Assembly (NCBI GenBank): GCA_002431345.1
Contig: DJEN01000093.1
Location: forward strand, 16,479 to 80,478
Origin: Megasphaera sp. UBA5897
Lineage (GTDB): Bacteria; Bacillota; Negativicutes; Veillonellales; Megasphaeraceae
DNA: 64,000 bases
Direction of reading: 5' to 3'
Shown here: in pieces, positions 1 through 8,571 of the stretch
Layout: each line of letters opens with the position of its first letter
How positions within the stretch are numbered: the first letter of the stretch is position 1
Position numbers and translations under genes: made by a program
Notes under the pieces: model-generated
The model's input: only the letters and a program-made list of their open reading frames with translations
Databases searched by the model: none
What the model was told of the DNA's origin: nothing

Positions 1-227
1 TTCAGTTCCACACCGGTAACCTGTCTGGCTCCGCGCGCTGTCAAAATCAAAGGAATGGCTGCAGTTCCCGTTCCTAAATCCAGGGCCGGGCCATGGGGAA
101 CCCCGCCAAAATGGGCTAGCAGCACGGTATCCAGGGAAAAACAAAACTGGTCGTCACGCTGAATGATTTTCATACCGTCCAGCACTAAATTATCGAGCCG
201 TTCGTGCTTCTGCAGTTTAACCTTCAT
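1..227 (-). CDS. TrmN6/YabB-type methyltransferase, N-terminal part (cut by window edge)
   Basis: Only the first 75 codons are present; the gene runs off the left end. The start ATG at 227-225 lies inside the last codons of ricT (11-base overlap). The visible part contains an SAM-binding motif I of the form LDLGTGTAAIPL followed by VTGVEL, about residues 45-75. This fits the class I methylases that modify adenosine 37 of a tRNA (TrmN6 in Escherichia coli, YabB in Bacillus subtilis). The order holB-ricT-methylase is that of Bacillus. The NPPY catalytic motif lies outside the window, so the exact target is inferred from family and order. Confidence 0.8.
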   Translation of the reverse strand, partial: MKVKLQKHERLDNLVLDGMKIIQRDDQFCFSLDTVLLAHFGGVPHGPALDLGTGTAAIPLILTARGARQVTGVEL

Positions 228-1059
228 GTTCTGTTTCCGCAACATCGGACCAAGGTACATTGACATTGTGGCCCGATTCCAGCTGTACCTTGACGGTGTG
301 GTCTTTCATGTGGACGCGCAGTACCGTACCAACGCCTTCATCTGTAATCACGCGCTTGCCTACGACAGGCGGCTTCTGCTGTTCGCATTTTTGCTGGCAG
401 TTTTGGCATTTCAGCTCTCCCGATGTGTACAGAGAGTTTTCATATCGCAGGCAGCACATCAGACGGCCGCAAATGCCGGAAATCTTAGTAGGATTGAGAG
501 ACATGCCCTGGCCTTTGGCCATACGGATGGACACGGGTTTAAAATCTCCCAAAAAGGTGGCACAGCACAGCGGCCGGCCGCAGCAGCCAATACCGCCGAC
601 CATTTTGGCTTCATCGCGCAGCCCAATCTGCCGCAGCTCAATCCGCGTCCGGAATACAGCTGCCAAATCGCGAACCAGTTCCCGAAAGTCAATTCGTCCA
701 TCAGCTGTAAAAAAGAAGATAATTTTTCCCATGTCGAATGTATAATCGACATCGATAAGTTTCATCGGCAGTTTATGCTTGGCAATTTTTTCCAAGCAGA
801 TGGAAAATGCCTTTTTTTCGCGTTCTTTGTTTTTTTCTACTTGCCGTACATCTTTTGCCGTCGCTTTACGAATAATCGGCTTTAAAGGCTGTACTACTTC
901 TGCTGAATCTACACTGCGCGGCGCAATAACGACAGAGCCGTATTCCATGCCGCGCGCCGTTTCTACGATGACGCCGTCGTTTAAATTCAACGGAATTTCC
1001 GTAGGGTCAAAATAATATATTTTACCGGCAGGTTTAAACCGTACACCTACAACTATCAA
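217..1059 (-). CDS. ricT: RicT/YaaT (PSP1 domain protein)
   Basis: A 280-residue PSP1-domain protein. In Bacillus subtilis RicT (YaaT) forms the RicAFT (Y-) complex, which binds iron-sulfur clusters and steers RNase Y mRNA processing. The C-terminal half carries the expected cysteine-rich stretch: a GCCGRPLCC segment near residue 160, a GICGRLMCC segment near 200, and a further CxxC pair with a nearby Cys around 220. The start is a TTG directly after the holB stop; the ribosome binding site (AAAGGAGG) lies in the last holB codons. Translation is therefore probably coupled to holB. No RicA or RicF partner is visible here. Confidence 0.9.
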   Translation of the reverse strand: MIVVGVRFKPAGKIYYFDPTEIPLNLNDGVIVETARGMEYGSVVIAPRSVDSAEVVQPLKPIIRKATAKDVRQVEKNKEREKKAFSICLEKIAKHKLPMKLIDVDYTFDMGKIIFFFTADGRIDFRELVRDLAAVFRTRIELRQIGLRDEAKMVGGIGCCGRPLCCATFLGDFKPVSIRMAKGQGMSLNPTKISGICGRLMCCLRYENSLYTSGELKCQNCQQKCEQQKPPVVGKRVITDEGVGTVLRVHMKDHTVKVQLESGHNVNVPWSDVAETEHEG

Positions 1060-2055
1060 CTAAATGCCTCCTTTTTGCGCTATGCATTGTATGCACACAT
1101 AATCCCATACCAATCGGATGTTGACATGACGCGTAATCGCTTCTATGCCTTCTTCTAAAATTTTCATCATATGAAAAATACCTGCATCGGTCCAGTAGGG
1201 AAGTACTTTCAACATGTCCTGCTTATAAGGAACAAGCCGCAAGAGGGATGTATCCGCACCGCTGCGCAGCACAGCCATATCTCTAAAACATAAGCCCAAT
1301 GAATGCAGTATTTCTTTGCTTTCTTCGTCGGTATACTCACCGGACACAGACAGCCATTTGGCGTATGGACAGGCGTGAGTCGTCATAATATGCAGGAAAT
1401 CCAAAGCCCGCTTAAATTCCTGCGCGCCGTTTCCCTGCAAATACGCCAGCACCGTTTTGACGATGCCGTTTCCCCATGCGACAGCTTCTGTATACCGGTC
1501 AGCCTCGCCGCCCTGCAGCTGTACCAATCCCTGCAGCATTTCTTCATCGCCAACAGGCTCAAACAAAATTTCTGCACAGCGGGAAACAATCGTCGGCAGC
1601 AGTAAGGCCGGCTGGTCTGTAATCAATATAAAATAAACGCCTGTCGGCGGTTCTTCCAATATTTTCAGCATGCGGTTGGCAAATTCTGCATTCATCGTTT
1701 CGACATGGTCAATGATGCATATGCGCTTGCAGCCTGCTTTTCCCTGTAAAACCAAATGACTCTGCAGCTGCCGAAACTGGTCTACCTTGAGCATGGCGCC
1801 ATTCGGTGCCAAGTAATAGCCGTCATCTTTATCAGCAATGACAGGCATATCTGTTTTTTCATCTATATGCACATGGGCAAAGAGAGGCCGTCCCACCATA
1901 GCCGAGGCAATGGCACGGGCCATCATCGTCTTGCCGATACCGGCCGGCCCGGCAAAAATCATGGCATGGGGCATGCGGTCTTTTTCCAACAGCCGCAGCA
2001 AACGGTTTTTAATTTCCCGGTGCCCAATAATCGCCTGAAAATATTGGGAATACAT
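1060..2055 (-). CDS. holB: DNA polymerase III delta' subunit
   Basis: A 331-residue clamp-loader subunit. The P-loop GPAGIGKT is at residues 36-43, an EEPP motif follows near the middle, and an SRC (arginine-finger) motif is in TIVSRCAEI. The four zinc-binding cysteines typical of many clamp-loader subunits are not visible around residues 50-80, which is unusual. I chose the ATG at 2055 because AAAGGAGG stands just upstream; a longer in-frame reading from 2082 would place that site inside the gene. It probably forms an operon with ricT and the methylase. A gap of about 160 bases separates it from tmk, so they may be transcribed separately. Confidence 0.92.
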   Translation of the reverse strand: MYSQYFQAIIGHREIKNRLLRLLEKDRMPHAMIFAGPAGIGKTMMARAIASAMVGRPLFAHVHIDEKTDMPVIADKDDGYYLAPNGAMLKVDQFRQLQSHLVLQGKAGCKRICIIDHVETMNAEFANRMLKILEEPPTGVYFILITDQPALLLPTIVSRCAEILFEPVGDEEMLQGLVQLQGGEADRYTEAVAWGNGIVKTVLAYLQGNGAQEFKRALDFLHIMTTHACPYAKWLSVSGEYTDEESKEILHSLGLCFRDMAVLRSGADTSLLRLVPYKQDMLKVLPYWTDAGIFHMMKILEEGIEAITRHVNIRLVWDYVCIQCIAQKGGI

Positions 2056-2213
2056 AGGCCGCCTCCTTTGCCGAAAAAACACTCTAACTAATTTATTATA
2101 AAAAAAATCGGCAGTAAAGTCTAGGTTTACTGTCGATTTAGCGGCCGTTCTTTTCTATATGAATATATAATATCCCAGCACGGGCATAGAACACATAAAA
2201 AAGAAGACCTAAT

Positions 2214-2888
2214 CTATTGCAGTATCTGCATCACCTTTTGATATACGTCTTCATGAATCGCCTGAATCGGCCGCATTTCGTCGTGGAGTGCACAGGAAAT
2301 CCGCTGCCATTGATACTTTTCTGCCAACACATCATAGGCTTCGTGACAACGCCGCAAAAAATCCGCATTGCCCTCATGAATATCGCCGGTCTGTCCACCG
2401 GTCTTGCCCACACGCTGTGCCATCAGCTGTTCTGTCAGTGCCAGCGGTACATCCAATAACAGTACACAGTCCGGTCTTGGCAGTCCCAATTTGTCAAATT
2501 CAAAATCTTCCAGCCAATTCAAATAGGCGTGCTGCTGTAAAAGATTATCTATTTTGATCATCTGATACAGCATATTGCTCGTCGTATACCTGTCTGCTAC
2601 GACAATGCCGCCGTCAGCTAAAAACTGTTTCCATTTCATTTGATACGACGCAAAGCGGTCTACAGCATAAAATGCAGACGCTGCGTAGGGATTCACCGCA
2701 TCGGCTTCGGTTCCAAAATCACCGCGCAGATACATTTTTACCAAGGCACTGGAATCGCTGTCATAATCAGGGAAACTGACAGCCCGGACAGCTTTGCCGT
2801 CCTGCTGCAAATGTTCGACAAGCAGTTTTGTCTGTGTCGCTTTGCCGCTGCCGTCGCCGCCTTCTATAATAATCAATTTGCCTTTCAT
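2214..2888 (-). CDS. tmk: Thymidylate kinase
   Basis: A 224-residue dTMP kinase that phosphorylates dTMP to dTDP for DNA synthesis. The P-loop GGDGSGKAT is at residues 10-18, and the DRY-type motif (VADRYTTSN) lies near residue 95. The ATG at 2888 follows AAAGGTGAGG; that site overlaps the stop codon of the decarboxylase upstream, so the two genes are probably translationally coupled. A longer in-frame start at 2942 would lie inside the decarboxylase and is unlikely. Coupling of an Orn/Lys/Arg decarboxylase-family gene to tmk and holB is a known Firmicutes arrangement. Confidence 0.93.
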   Translation of the reverse strand: MKGKLIIIEGGDGSGKATQTKLLVEHLQQDGKAVRAVSFPDYDSDSSALVKMYLRGDFGTEADAVNPYAASAFYAVDRFASYQMKWKQFLADGGIVVADRYTTSNMLYQMIKIDNLLQQHAYLNWLEDFEFDKLGLPRPDCVLLLDVPLALTEQLMAQRVGKTGGQTGDIHEGNADFLRRCHEAYDVLAEKYQWQRISCALHDEMRPIQAIHEDVYQKVMQILQ

Positions 2889-2892
2889 AGCC

Positions 2893-4347
2893 TCACCTTT
2901 CCAATACACAAATCGTCTGTAATGTTCCGTCTGCCGGACCATTGGGATGGTATCCTTCAGCCAGCTTTTTCTGTATATATGCCATGCATTCGTTGGTAAT
3001 CACTTCACCGGCACCGATGACGGGAATGCCCGGCGGATAAAACGTAACCGTTTCGGCGGCAACACGTCCTTCTGCTTCGGCAAAGGGAATCACTTCTCTA
3101 GCAGCTGTCCACGCGTTTCGCGGTGCTGCAGCCATTTGCGGCGTCGGCAGCGGCCGTTCCTGCACCGGTACAGCCGTGCAGACTTCATGTACAGCTGCAA
3201 TATGCCGGCAAGCCTGCAGCAATGCCTGCACCGATGTCTCATCATCCCCCAATGTAATGAGTACCAATACATGATTGCCCGCTACCAGTTCCACTTCGAT
3301 ACCCTGCGCCCGCAGCGCTGCCTCAGCAGCTCTGCCGTCCAGTCCCAGTCCGGAAAAATCAATCGTCACTTTCGTTTCATCAAAGCCGCCGACAGCTTCG
3401 TACCGCATGATTTCCCGACCAAAAGAAAAAATGCCCGGAATCGCATTTAGCTCCTGCCGCAGCTGCCGGGCCAGTGCCACAGCACGGCCAACGAGTTCCG
3501 GCCCATGCAGCGCCGCCTGTTGTCTGGCACTGTCCAGTGACGCCAAAAACCAATAATGCGGACTCGTTGACTGTACAACAGCCATCGCAGCACTCACTCG
3601 GTCCAGAAGCGGAAATCCCCGGCGGCAGTGCAGCATAGAAGTTTGGGTCAGCGAACCCATGAGTTTATGCGTGCTCTGCGCTGCGCAGTCTGCACCGCAG
3701 ACTAATGCTTCGTCCGGCAAATCAGGATGAAACGGCAAATGGGCTCCATGGGCTTCATCAACCAGAACCCATAATCCATGAGCATGGGCATATGCGGCCA
3801 TTTCCGCCAAATTCCCGGCAATGCCATCATAGGTAGGATAGGTAAAGACGACGGCTTTGGCCTGCGGATGCGCGGCTATTGCTTGTTTCAAAGACAATAA
3901 ATCCGGTCCCAGCGATACTTGTTCTTTTTCAGCAAAACGGCTTTCCATATATACGGGCATCGCTCCACTCAAAATCAGGCCGCCTATGACACTGCGGTGG
4001 GCTTCCCGGGGAATAATGATTTCATCACCGTCACGGCAGACAGCCAGTATCATCGCTTCTACGCAAGCCGTTGTACCGTTGACAGAAAAAAATGTTTTCC
4101 CTGCCCCATACAAGTCTGCTGCCAAATCCATGGCTTCTTTCAGTGACGCTTCCGGCTGAAATAAATCATCCAGTGCATACATAAGACCCAAATCACGCCG
4201 CAGTGCATCGCCAAACAGATTTTTTTGGTACGCAGAAATTCCCTTTCCCAATTTATGTCCCGGTGTATGAAAAGGAACCATTTGTTCACGGCAGTATGCT
4301 TCCAACGCTTCTGCAAAAGGAGCCTGCTTCTGTTTTTCTCTATTCAT
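2893..4347 (-). CDS. Orn/Lys/Arg decarboxylase family PLP enzyme
   Basis: A 484-residue fold-type I PLP enzyme of the arginine/lysine/ornithine decarboxylase group (short YaaO/SpeA-like form, no N-terminal wing domain). Visible motifs are HTPGHKLG near the N-terminus, a serine/glycine-rich cofactor loop (VNGTTACVEA), DEAHGAH for the PLP-ring aspartate, and STHKLMGSLTQ containing the Schiff-base lysine. The substrate cannot be told from sequence. The ATG at 4347 has a GTGAGG site seven bases upstream; a GTG at 4359 overlapping the Nudix stop is an alternative. It is followed by tmk with a five-base gap. Confidence 0.88.
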   Translation of the reverse strand: MNREKQKQAPFAEALEAYCREQMVPFHTPGHKLGKGISAYQKNLFGDALRRDLGLMYALDDLFQPEASLKEAMDLAADLYGAGKTFFSVNGTTACVEAMILAVCRDGDEIIIPREAHRSVIGGLILSGAMPVYMESRFAEKEQVSLGPDLLSLKQAIAAHPQAKAVVFTYPTYDGIAGNLAEMAAYAHAHGLWVLVDEAHGAHLPFHPDLPDEALVCGADCAAQSTHKLMGSLTQTSMLHCRRGFPLLDRVSAAMAVVQSTSPHYWFLASLDSARQQAALHGPELVGRAVALARQLRQELNAIPGIFSFGREIMRYEAVGGFDETKVTIDFSGLGLDGRAAEAALRAQGIEVELVAGNHVLVLITLGDDETSVQALLQACRHIAAVHEVCTAVPVQERPLPTPQMAAAPRNAWTAAREVIPFAEAEGRVAAETVTFYPPGIPVIGAGEVITNECMAYIQKKLAEGYHPNGPADGTLQTICVLER

Positions 4348-4355
4348 GACCTGCC

Positions 4356-4811
4356 TCACCGTTTCGCCAAAAAATCTTCAAGCAGTGCATAGCTTTTTCC
4401 ATACGAGAACTGCTGCATGCGCTGCAAAGACCGCTGCAGCGAGCCATGAATACGGTACGACGCAAATTCATCCGGCGTTACCCACTGATACGCAATATGT
4501 TCATCCGAAATAACGACATGTTCCGTTTTCGCCTGAGCCGTAAAAATTACGCCGTTTAAAAACTGTCCGTCTTTCTTTTGGTAACTCCAAATACCGGCAG
4601 GAGCTTCCAGTTCTACGTCTAATCCCGTTTCTTCTTTGACTTCACGACGCAGCCCTGTTTCAAAATCTTCCGTAAACCGCAGCCCGCCGCCGGGAAACTC
4701 CCAATGGTGCAGTCCTTCTGCATCATTTTTCTGCAGCAGCAGCAGTTTCCCCTCAAAAAAAATCATTGCTTTTACACTTAATCCCATCAATACATTTGCT
4801 TCCTGCGCCAT
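4356..4811 (-). CDS. Nudix hydrolase
   Basis: A 151-residue hydrolase of nucleoside diphosphate derivatives. The complete Nudix box (G-x5-E-x7-R-E-V-x-E-E-x-G) runs through FTEDFETGLRREVKEETGL, preceded by WEFPGGGLR. The substrate is unknown; many such proteins act on oxidised nucleotides (MutT-like) or nucleotide sugars. I start it at the ATG at 4811 after GGATGGGGG; an in-frame TTG at 4838 lacks a good site. An extended -10 element (TGGTATAAT) at 4860-4852 probably drives this gene and the downstream decarboxylase and tmk. Confidence 0.85.
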   Translation of the reverse strand: MAQEANVLMGLSVKAMIFFEGKLLLLQKNDAEGLHHWEFPGGGLRFTEDFETGLRREVKEETGLDVELEAPAGIWSYQKKDGQFLNGVIFTAQAKTEHVVISDEHIAYQWVTPDEFASYRIHGSLQRSLQRMQQFSYGKSYALLEDFLAKR

Positions 4812-4851
4812 GATATGCCCCCATCCATATAGATTCAAAAAGTTTAGTGCT

Positions 4852-4860
4852 ATTATACCA
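4852..4860 (-). promoter_or_regulatory. Extended -10 promoter for the Nudix-decarboxylase-tmk run
   Basis: On the minus strand this reads TGGTATAAT, a perfect -10 with the TGn extension, about 40 bases ahead of the Nudix start. No convincing -35 is found at 17 bases, as is common for extended -10 promoters. Confidence 0.5.
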
Positions 4861-5004
4861 TATTCTATACAGCAGCGGATATACAGCCAATGCCTTTCGC
4901 GTATATTTTACAACAATACAGAATATCTTATATCTGTCCCATTTACGTAGGCCGATATATCTTGTAAAATGGAAGTACAGATTTTTTTGAGGAGGTTTTA
5001 CGTT

Positions 5005-5841
5005 ATGTCTGCTAAACGAGTTCTTGCTATACATGATATGTGTTCTTTTGGCCGCTGCTCTCTGACGGCTGCCATTCCGGTTATCTCGGCTATGGGATTT
5101 CAAGTCTGCCCATTTCCGACAGCCTTATTCAGCAATAATCTGACATACGGTGATTTTACATTCTCTGACTTTACGCCGCATATGAAAGAATTTATGGATA
5201 AATGGACACAATTAGGATTTTCTTATGATGCCATTTACAGCGGTTTCTTGGCAGATGCCGGTCAAATTGCCATTGTGGAAGAAGCCATCCAGCGTTTCAG
5301 CAAGCAAGACGGCTTAGTCGTCGTAGATCCGGCCATGGCAGATGATGGCAAATTATACCCTGTCTTTAAACCGAACATCGTAACCGAAATGAAACATCTT
5401 ATCAGCCATGCGACGGTTATTACGCCAAACTTTACGGAAGCCTGCCTGCTTTTGGATATGCCCTATCCCGAAGATGCACCGTCTACGAAAACAACCAGCA
5501 AGCTCTGCCAAAGCCTCAGTGCCAAAGGCCCTAAAAAAGTCGTCATTACCAGTGTTCCTTCTACAGATGATACCATCAAAATCGTCAGCTACGACGCCAC
5601 TACGTCTTCCTATGACGAATACGTCGTTTCCCGTATACCGTTTAGTACCTGCGGTACAGGCGACTTGTTTACCAGCGTCCTTACAGGCTCCCTTCTCGGC
5701 GGCACACCGCTGCATCATGCCGTACAAAAAGCCGCGGAATTCTTAGCCTATGCCTTAGATTATACCTATGCAGCCGGCTCCGATTACCGCGAAGGCGTCC
5801 AAGTCGAACCCTGCCTGGCTCATTTGATAGAAATGAAGTAA
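5005..5841 (+). CDS. Pyridoxamine/pyridoxal kinase (PfkB superfamily)
   Basis: A 278-residue PdxK/PdxY-type kinase that phosphorylates B6 vitamers with ATP. The N-terminus (VLAIHDMCSFGRCS) is the characteristic pyridoxal-kinase form, and the anion-hole/catalytic motif GTGDLFTSVL near residue 225 contains the catalytic Asp. The start at 5005 follows GAGGAGG; an upstream in-frame ATG at 4969 is less likely. The gene stands alone, opposite in direction to the Nudix run, and ends in a strong terminator. It may supply PLP to the decarboxylase across the divergent intergenic region, which is an inference from position only. Confidence 0.87.
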   Translation: MSAKRVLAIHDMCSFGRCSLTAAIPVISAMGFQVCPFPTALFSNNLTYGDFTFSDFTPHMKEFMDKWTQLGFSYDAIYSGFLADAGQIAIVEEAIQRFSKQDGLVVVDPAMADDGKLYPVFKPNIVTEMKHLISHATVITPNFTEACLLLDMPYPEDAPSTKTTSKLCQSLSAKGPKKVVITSVPSTDDTIKIVSYDATTSSYDEYVVSRIPFSTCGTGDLFTSVLTGSLLGGTPLHHAVQKAAEFLAYALDYTYAAGSDYREGVQVEPCLAHLIEMK

Positions 5842-5879
5842 CCGTATAATACGTTTATACATAAACTTTTTATCACAAC

Positions 5880-5930
5880 AAAAGAGTGATGACAAAACGC
5901 AAAAAGCGAATCGTCATCACTCTTTTATTA
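5880..5930 (+). terminator. Intrinsic terminator after the pyridoxal-type kinase
   Basis: A 14-base perfect stem (AAAAGAGTGATGAC at 5880-5893 with its complement at 5913-5926), rich in A on the left and T on the right, so it may work in both directions. It separates the kinase from the AT-rich island. Confidence 0.85.
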
Positions 5931-6112
5931 TGCCTTTTCGAGGAAAAAGTTCTCCAGCAAAAAATAATGTCATTTATATCCGCCAGTCTTTGCAATACGT
6001 CCCCAAATGTCAAAAACAGCTTTTAAGGAAGTTATTTCGTATACCTTTTCACACTATCTATTAGATGTTTTATATTTTTATGCTATATAACGCATTTTTT
6101 ATTTAATAATTG
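5931..6112. other. Non-coding stretch ahead of the glycyl radical enzyme promoter
   Basis: AT-rich intergenic DNA between the kinase terminator and the promoter at 6113. I see no open frame with a ribosome binding site, no repeat and no RNA fold worth naming. Confidence 0.5.
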
Positions 6113-6141
6113 TTGACAGTAAATTTCGATAATGTTATATT
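6113..6141 (+). promoter_or_regulatory. Sigma-70 promoter of the glycyl radical enzyme
   Basis: A perfect -35 TTGACA at 6113-6118 and -10 TATATT at 6136-6141 with a 17-base spacer. Transcription should start near 6148, just ahead of the palindrome at 6153-6172. Confidence 0.85.
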
Positions 6142-6152
6142 GTAGAAAACAC

Positions 6153-6172
6153 TTGTACGTTATAACGTACAA
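6153..6172. promoter_or_regulatory. 20-bp perfect palindrome, likely operator of the glycyl radical operon
   Basis: TTGTACGTTATAACGTACAA is a perfect inverted repeat placed at about +5 to +24 relative to the predicted start of transcription, a typical repressor position. The binding protein is not known. The XRE-cupin protein (9654) and the winged-helix regulator (14841) are the local candidates. A related half-site (TCGTACGTT at 14329-14337) occurs in the leader of the opposing peptidase/membrane-protein operon. Confidence 0.65.
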
Positions 6173-6207
6173 AAGATGTGCTGTTTTTAATAAAGGAGGA
6201 AATCACT

Positions 6208-8571
6208 ATGTTGACTGAACGTATTCAAAAAGCAAAAGATGCATATGTTAATGATATGCCTTCTATTTCGTATGAAAGAGCACGTATTTGGACGGAATCA
6301 TATAAAAAAACAGAAGGACAATCCGCTATTATTCGCCGCGCCAAAGCATTTAAAGCTGTCTGCGAACAATTAGGCGTTCATATTTTTGAAGGCGAACTTA
6401 TTGTAGGTGCTATTGGTGAATTTCGGAAGTGCGGCATTCTAACTCCGGAATTTTCTTGGACCTGGGTAGACCGCGAAATGGATAACTTCTCAACTCGTGA
6501 GCAAGATCCCTATAAAATGACAGCAGAACAAAGAGAGTATGTACGTAAAAATATATTCCCCTACTGGAAAGGAAAGTCTGTAGAAGAAGCTTTCTTGGCC
6601 CAAATTCCAGAAGAAACCGCAAAAGTAGGTGTGGATACAGGTATTGTAGATACAGATTCAAAATGGAGGCAGTCTGTCGGTGAAATTACTCCTGATTATA
6701 AAGATGGATTGTTCACCAAAGGATGGCAGGGTATTATTGATGAATGCAAAGAAAAATTAGAAAATGTACAGTTGACATCTTCTGATGGCATGGAAAAGAG
6801 AAATTTTTATCAGTCTGTTATTCTTTGTGGTGAAGGAATGATCACGTTAGGAAAACGGTATGCTGAAGAAGCCAAAAAATTAGCCGAAAAAGAAAGCAAT
6901 TCTGTACGCAAACAAGAATTGCTTCAGATTGCTGACATCTGCAATAAAATACCGGCCCAGCCGCCTACTACATTTCAAGAAGCATTACAGATGATTTGGT
7001 TCTATCAATGGGGCGGCATTATTATGGAAAATCCTCTTTCTTTAAACCCAGGCAGATTTGATCAATATATGTATCCATATTATACATACGATATGAAACA
7101 CAAAATTCATGACAATGATGGCATTCTGGAATTGATTGAATGCTATTGGCTGAAACTTTCTGAATGGGTTTGGACCATCTCTGCGAATACAGCCGATTTC
7201 TTTGCCGGGTATAATCAGTTCCAAAACTTAACTGTCGGCGGCAGTGATCGCAATGGAAAAGATGCTACTAACGAATTAAGCTATCTTGCGTTGAAAGCAA
7301 CTAGTGAAGTAAAAACGCATCAGCCTGGATTATCTGTTCGAATTTCTCACGACAGTCCCCGCGAATTTGTTGATGCCGTCATGGAACTAGTAGCACAGGG
7401 AACTGGCTTCCCTGCTATTCATAGTGATAAGACCGGTTATATGATGTTAAAAAATTTGGGGTATGAAACAGAAGATGCGCGTGATTGGAATAACTGCGGC
7501 TGTGTCGTTCCTCATTTTAGAAAAACATTTGAATGGACCAGTACGGCAAATGTTAATTTCAGCGCCGCTCTTGAATATGCAACGAATTTCGGCAAAAGCC
7601 GGTTGACAGGAAAACAAATGGGCTTAGTAATGAATCGTGCTTTTAAGACTTACGATGAATTAGCCGCTGCGTATTACAAACAGTTCGATAATCTGATTGC
7701 TGTTGCAGTAGAGTCTTCTATCTTAGCCCAAAAAATTCAAAAAGAATATATTCCCCGCCCTTATTTTTCAGCCCTTTCTGAAGAATGCCTGCAGTCAGGT
7801 AAGGATATCGTTGACGGCGGTGCTAAATACAATATTGGTCCTGTTCTTACAGGGATTGGCTTAGCTGAATCAGCTAATAGTTTAGCAGCTATAAAGAAAC
7901 TCGTCTTTGATGATAACGTCTGCACATTACAGGAAATTTTTGAGGCCTGTGATAAAAACTGGGAAGGGTATGAAGAACTTCGCAAACAAGCACAAGCATG
8001 CCCCAAATATGGTAATGATGATGATTATGTAGACGATATAGCTAAACGAATAGAAAATCATTACTATGAAGAAACAATAAAATACAAAGATCTTTACGGT
8101 CATTCCTTTACTTCTGCCTTCATGGGAATTTCAAACTTTATTCCTACCGGCAAAGTATTAGGTGCATCTGCCTGTGGCCGCAAGGCAACCGAACCGATTT
8201 CTGAAGGCATTTCTCCTGTAGGCGGAACAGACACGTCTACACCATTGGCTGCAATGAAGTCCTGTGCCAAGATGAATCAGGATATTCATTCCGGCGGTAC
8301 GCTGCTCAATATGCGCTTGAGCCATGATTTGGTAGCAACAAAACGTGGCCGCAGTAATTTGGCAGCAGTTGTGCAGTCTTTCTTTGATATGGGAGCATTC
8401 CATATTCAATTTAATACATTATCTACAGAAACACTGTTAGATGCACAGAAACATCCGGAAAATTATAAGGATTTGCTTGTACGGGTAGCTGGATACAGCA
8501 CACAGTTTGTACACTTATCTAAACGCCTTCAGGATTCCATTATTCGCCGTTCCGTTCATGACACATTCTAA
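6208..8571 (+). CDS. Glycyl radical enzyme with unusual active-site motif
   Basis: A 787-residue member of the pyruvate formate-lyase/glycyl radical superfamily. The radical-bearing motif RVAGYS is at residues 759-764 (Gly762), 25 residues from the end as expected. The thiyl cysteine should be Cys432 in NNCGCVVPHF. In the known dehydratases and C-N/C-S lyases the residue two after the cysteine is Glu (GCVE, GCLE); here it is Val434. The overall build (YGNDDDYVD, GKVLGASACGRKATEPISEG, SGGTLLNMRL) is closest, from memory, to the HypD-like eliminases rather than to pyruvate formate-lyase. The substrate is therefore open. The start at 6208 follows AAAGGAGGA. The activase overlaps its 3' end. Confidence 0.93.
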   Translation: MLTERIQKAKDAYVNDMPSISYERARIWTESYKKTEGQSAIIRRAKAFKAVCEQLGVHIFEGELIVGAIGEFRKCGILTPEFSWTWVDREMDNFSTREQDPYKMTAEQREYVRKNIFPYWKGKSVEEAFLAQIPEETAKVGVDTGIVDTDSKWRQSVGEITPDYKDGLFTKGWQGIIDECKEKLENVQLTSSDGMEKRNFYQSVILCGEGMITLGKRYAEEAKKLAEKESNSVRKQELLQIADICNKIPAQPPTTFQEALQMIWFYQWGGIIMENPLSLNPGRFDQYMYPYYTYDMKHKIHDNDGILELIECYWLKLSEWVWTISANTADFFAGYNQFQNLTVGGSDRNGKDATNELSYLALKATSEVKTHQPGLSVRISHDSPREFVDAVMELVAQGTGFPAIHSDKTGYMMLKNLGYETEDARDWNNCGCVVPHFRKTFEWTSTANVNFSAALEYATNFGKSRLTGKQMGLVMNRAFKTYDELAAAYYKQFDNLIAVAVESSILAQKIQKEYIPRPYFSALSEECLQSGKDIVDGGAKYNIGPVLTGIGLAESANSLAAIKKLVFDDNVCTLQEIFEACDKNWEGYEELRKQAQACPKYGNDDDYVDDIAKRIENHYYEETIKYKDLYGHSFTSAFMGISNFIPTGKVLGASACGRKATEPISEGISPVGGTDTSTPLAAMKSCAKMNQDIHSGGTLLNMRLSHDLVATKRGRSNLAAVVQSFFDMGAFHIQFNTLSTETLLDAQKHPENYKDLLVRVAGYSTQFVHLSKRLQDSIIRRSVHDTF

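Noticed and set aside
163..885. 240-residue plus-strand open frame
   Set aside because: It lies opposite ricT, whose conserved cysteine motifs and ribosome binding site are clear; the translation shows no family pattern.
6208..8571. Pyruvate formate-lyase
   Set aside because: The tandem active-site Cys-Cys of PflB is absent (Cys-Gly-Cys here) and the activase has extra ferredoxin clusters that PflA lacks.
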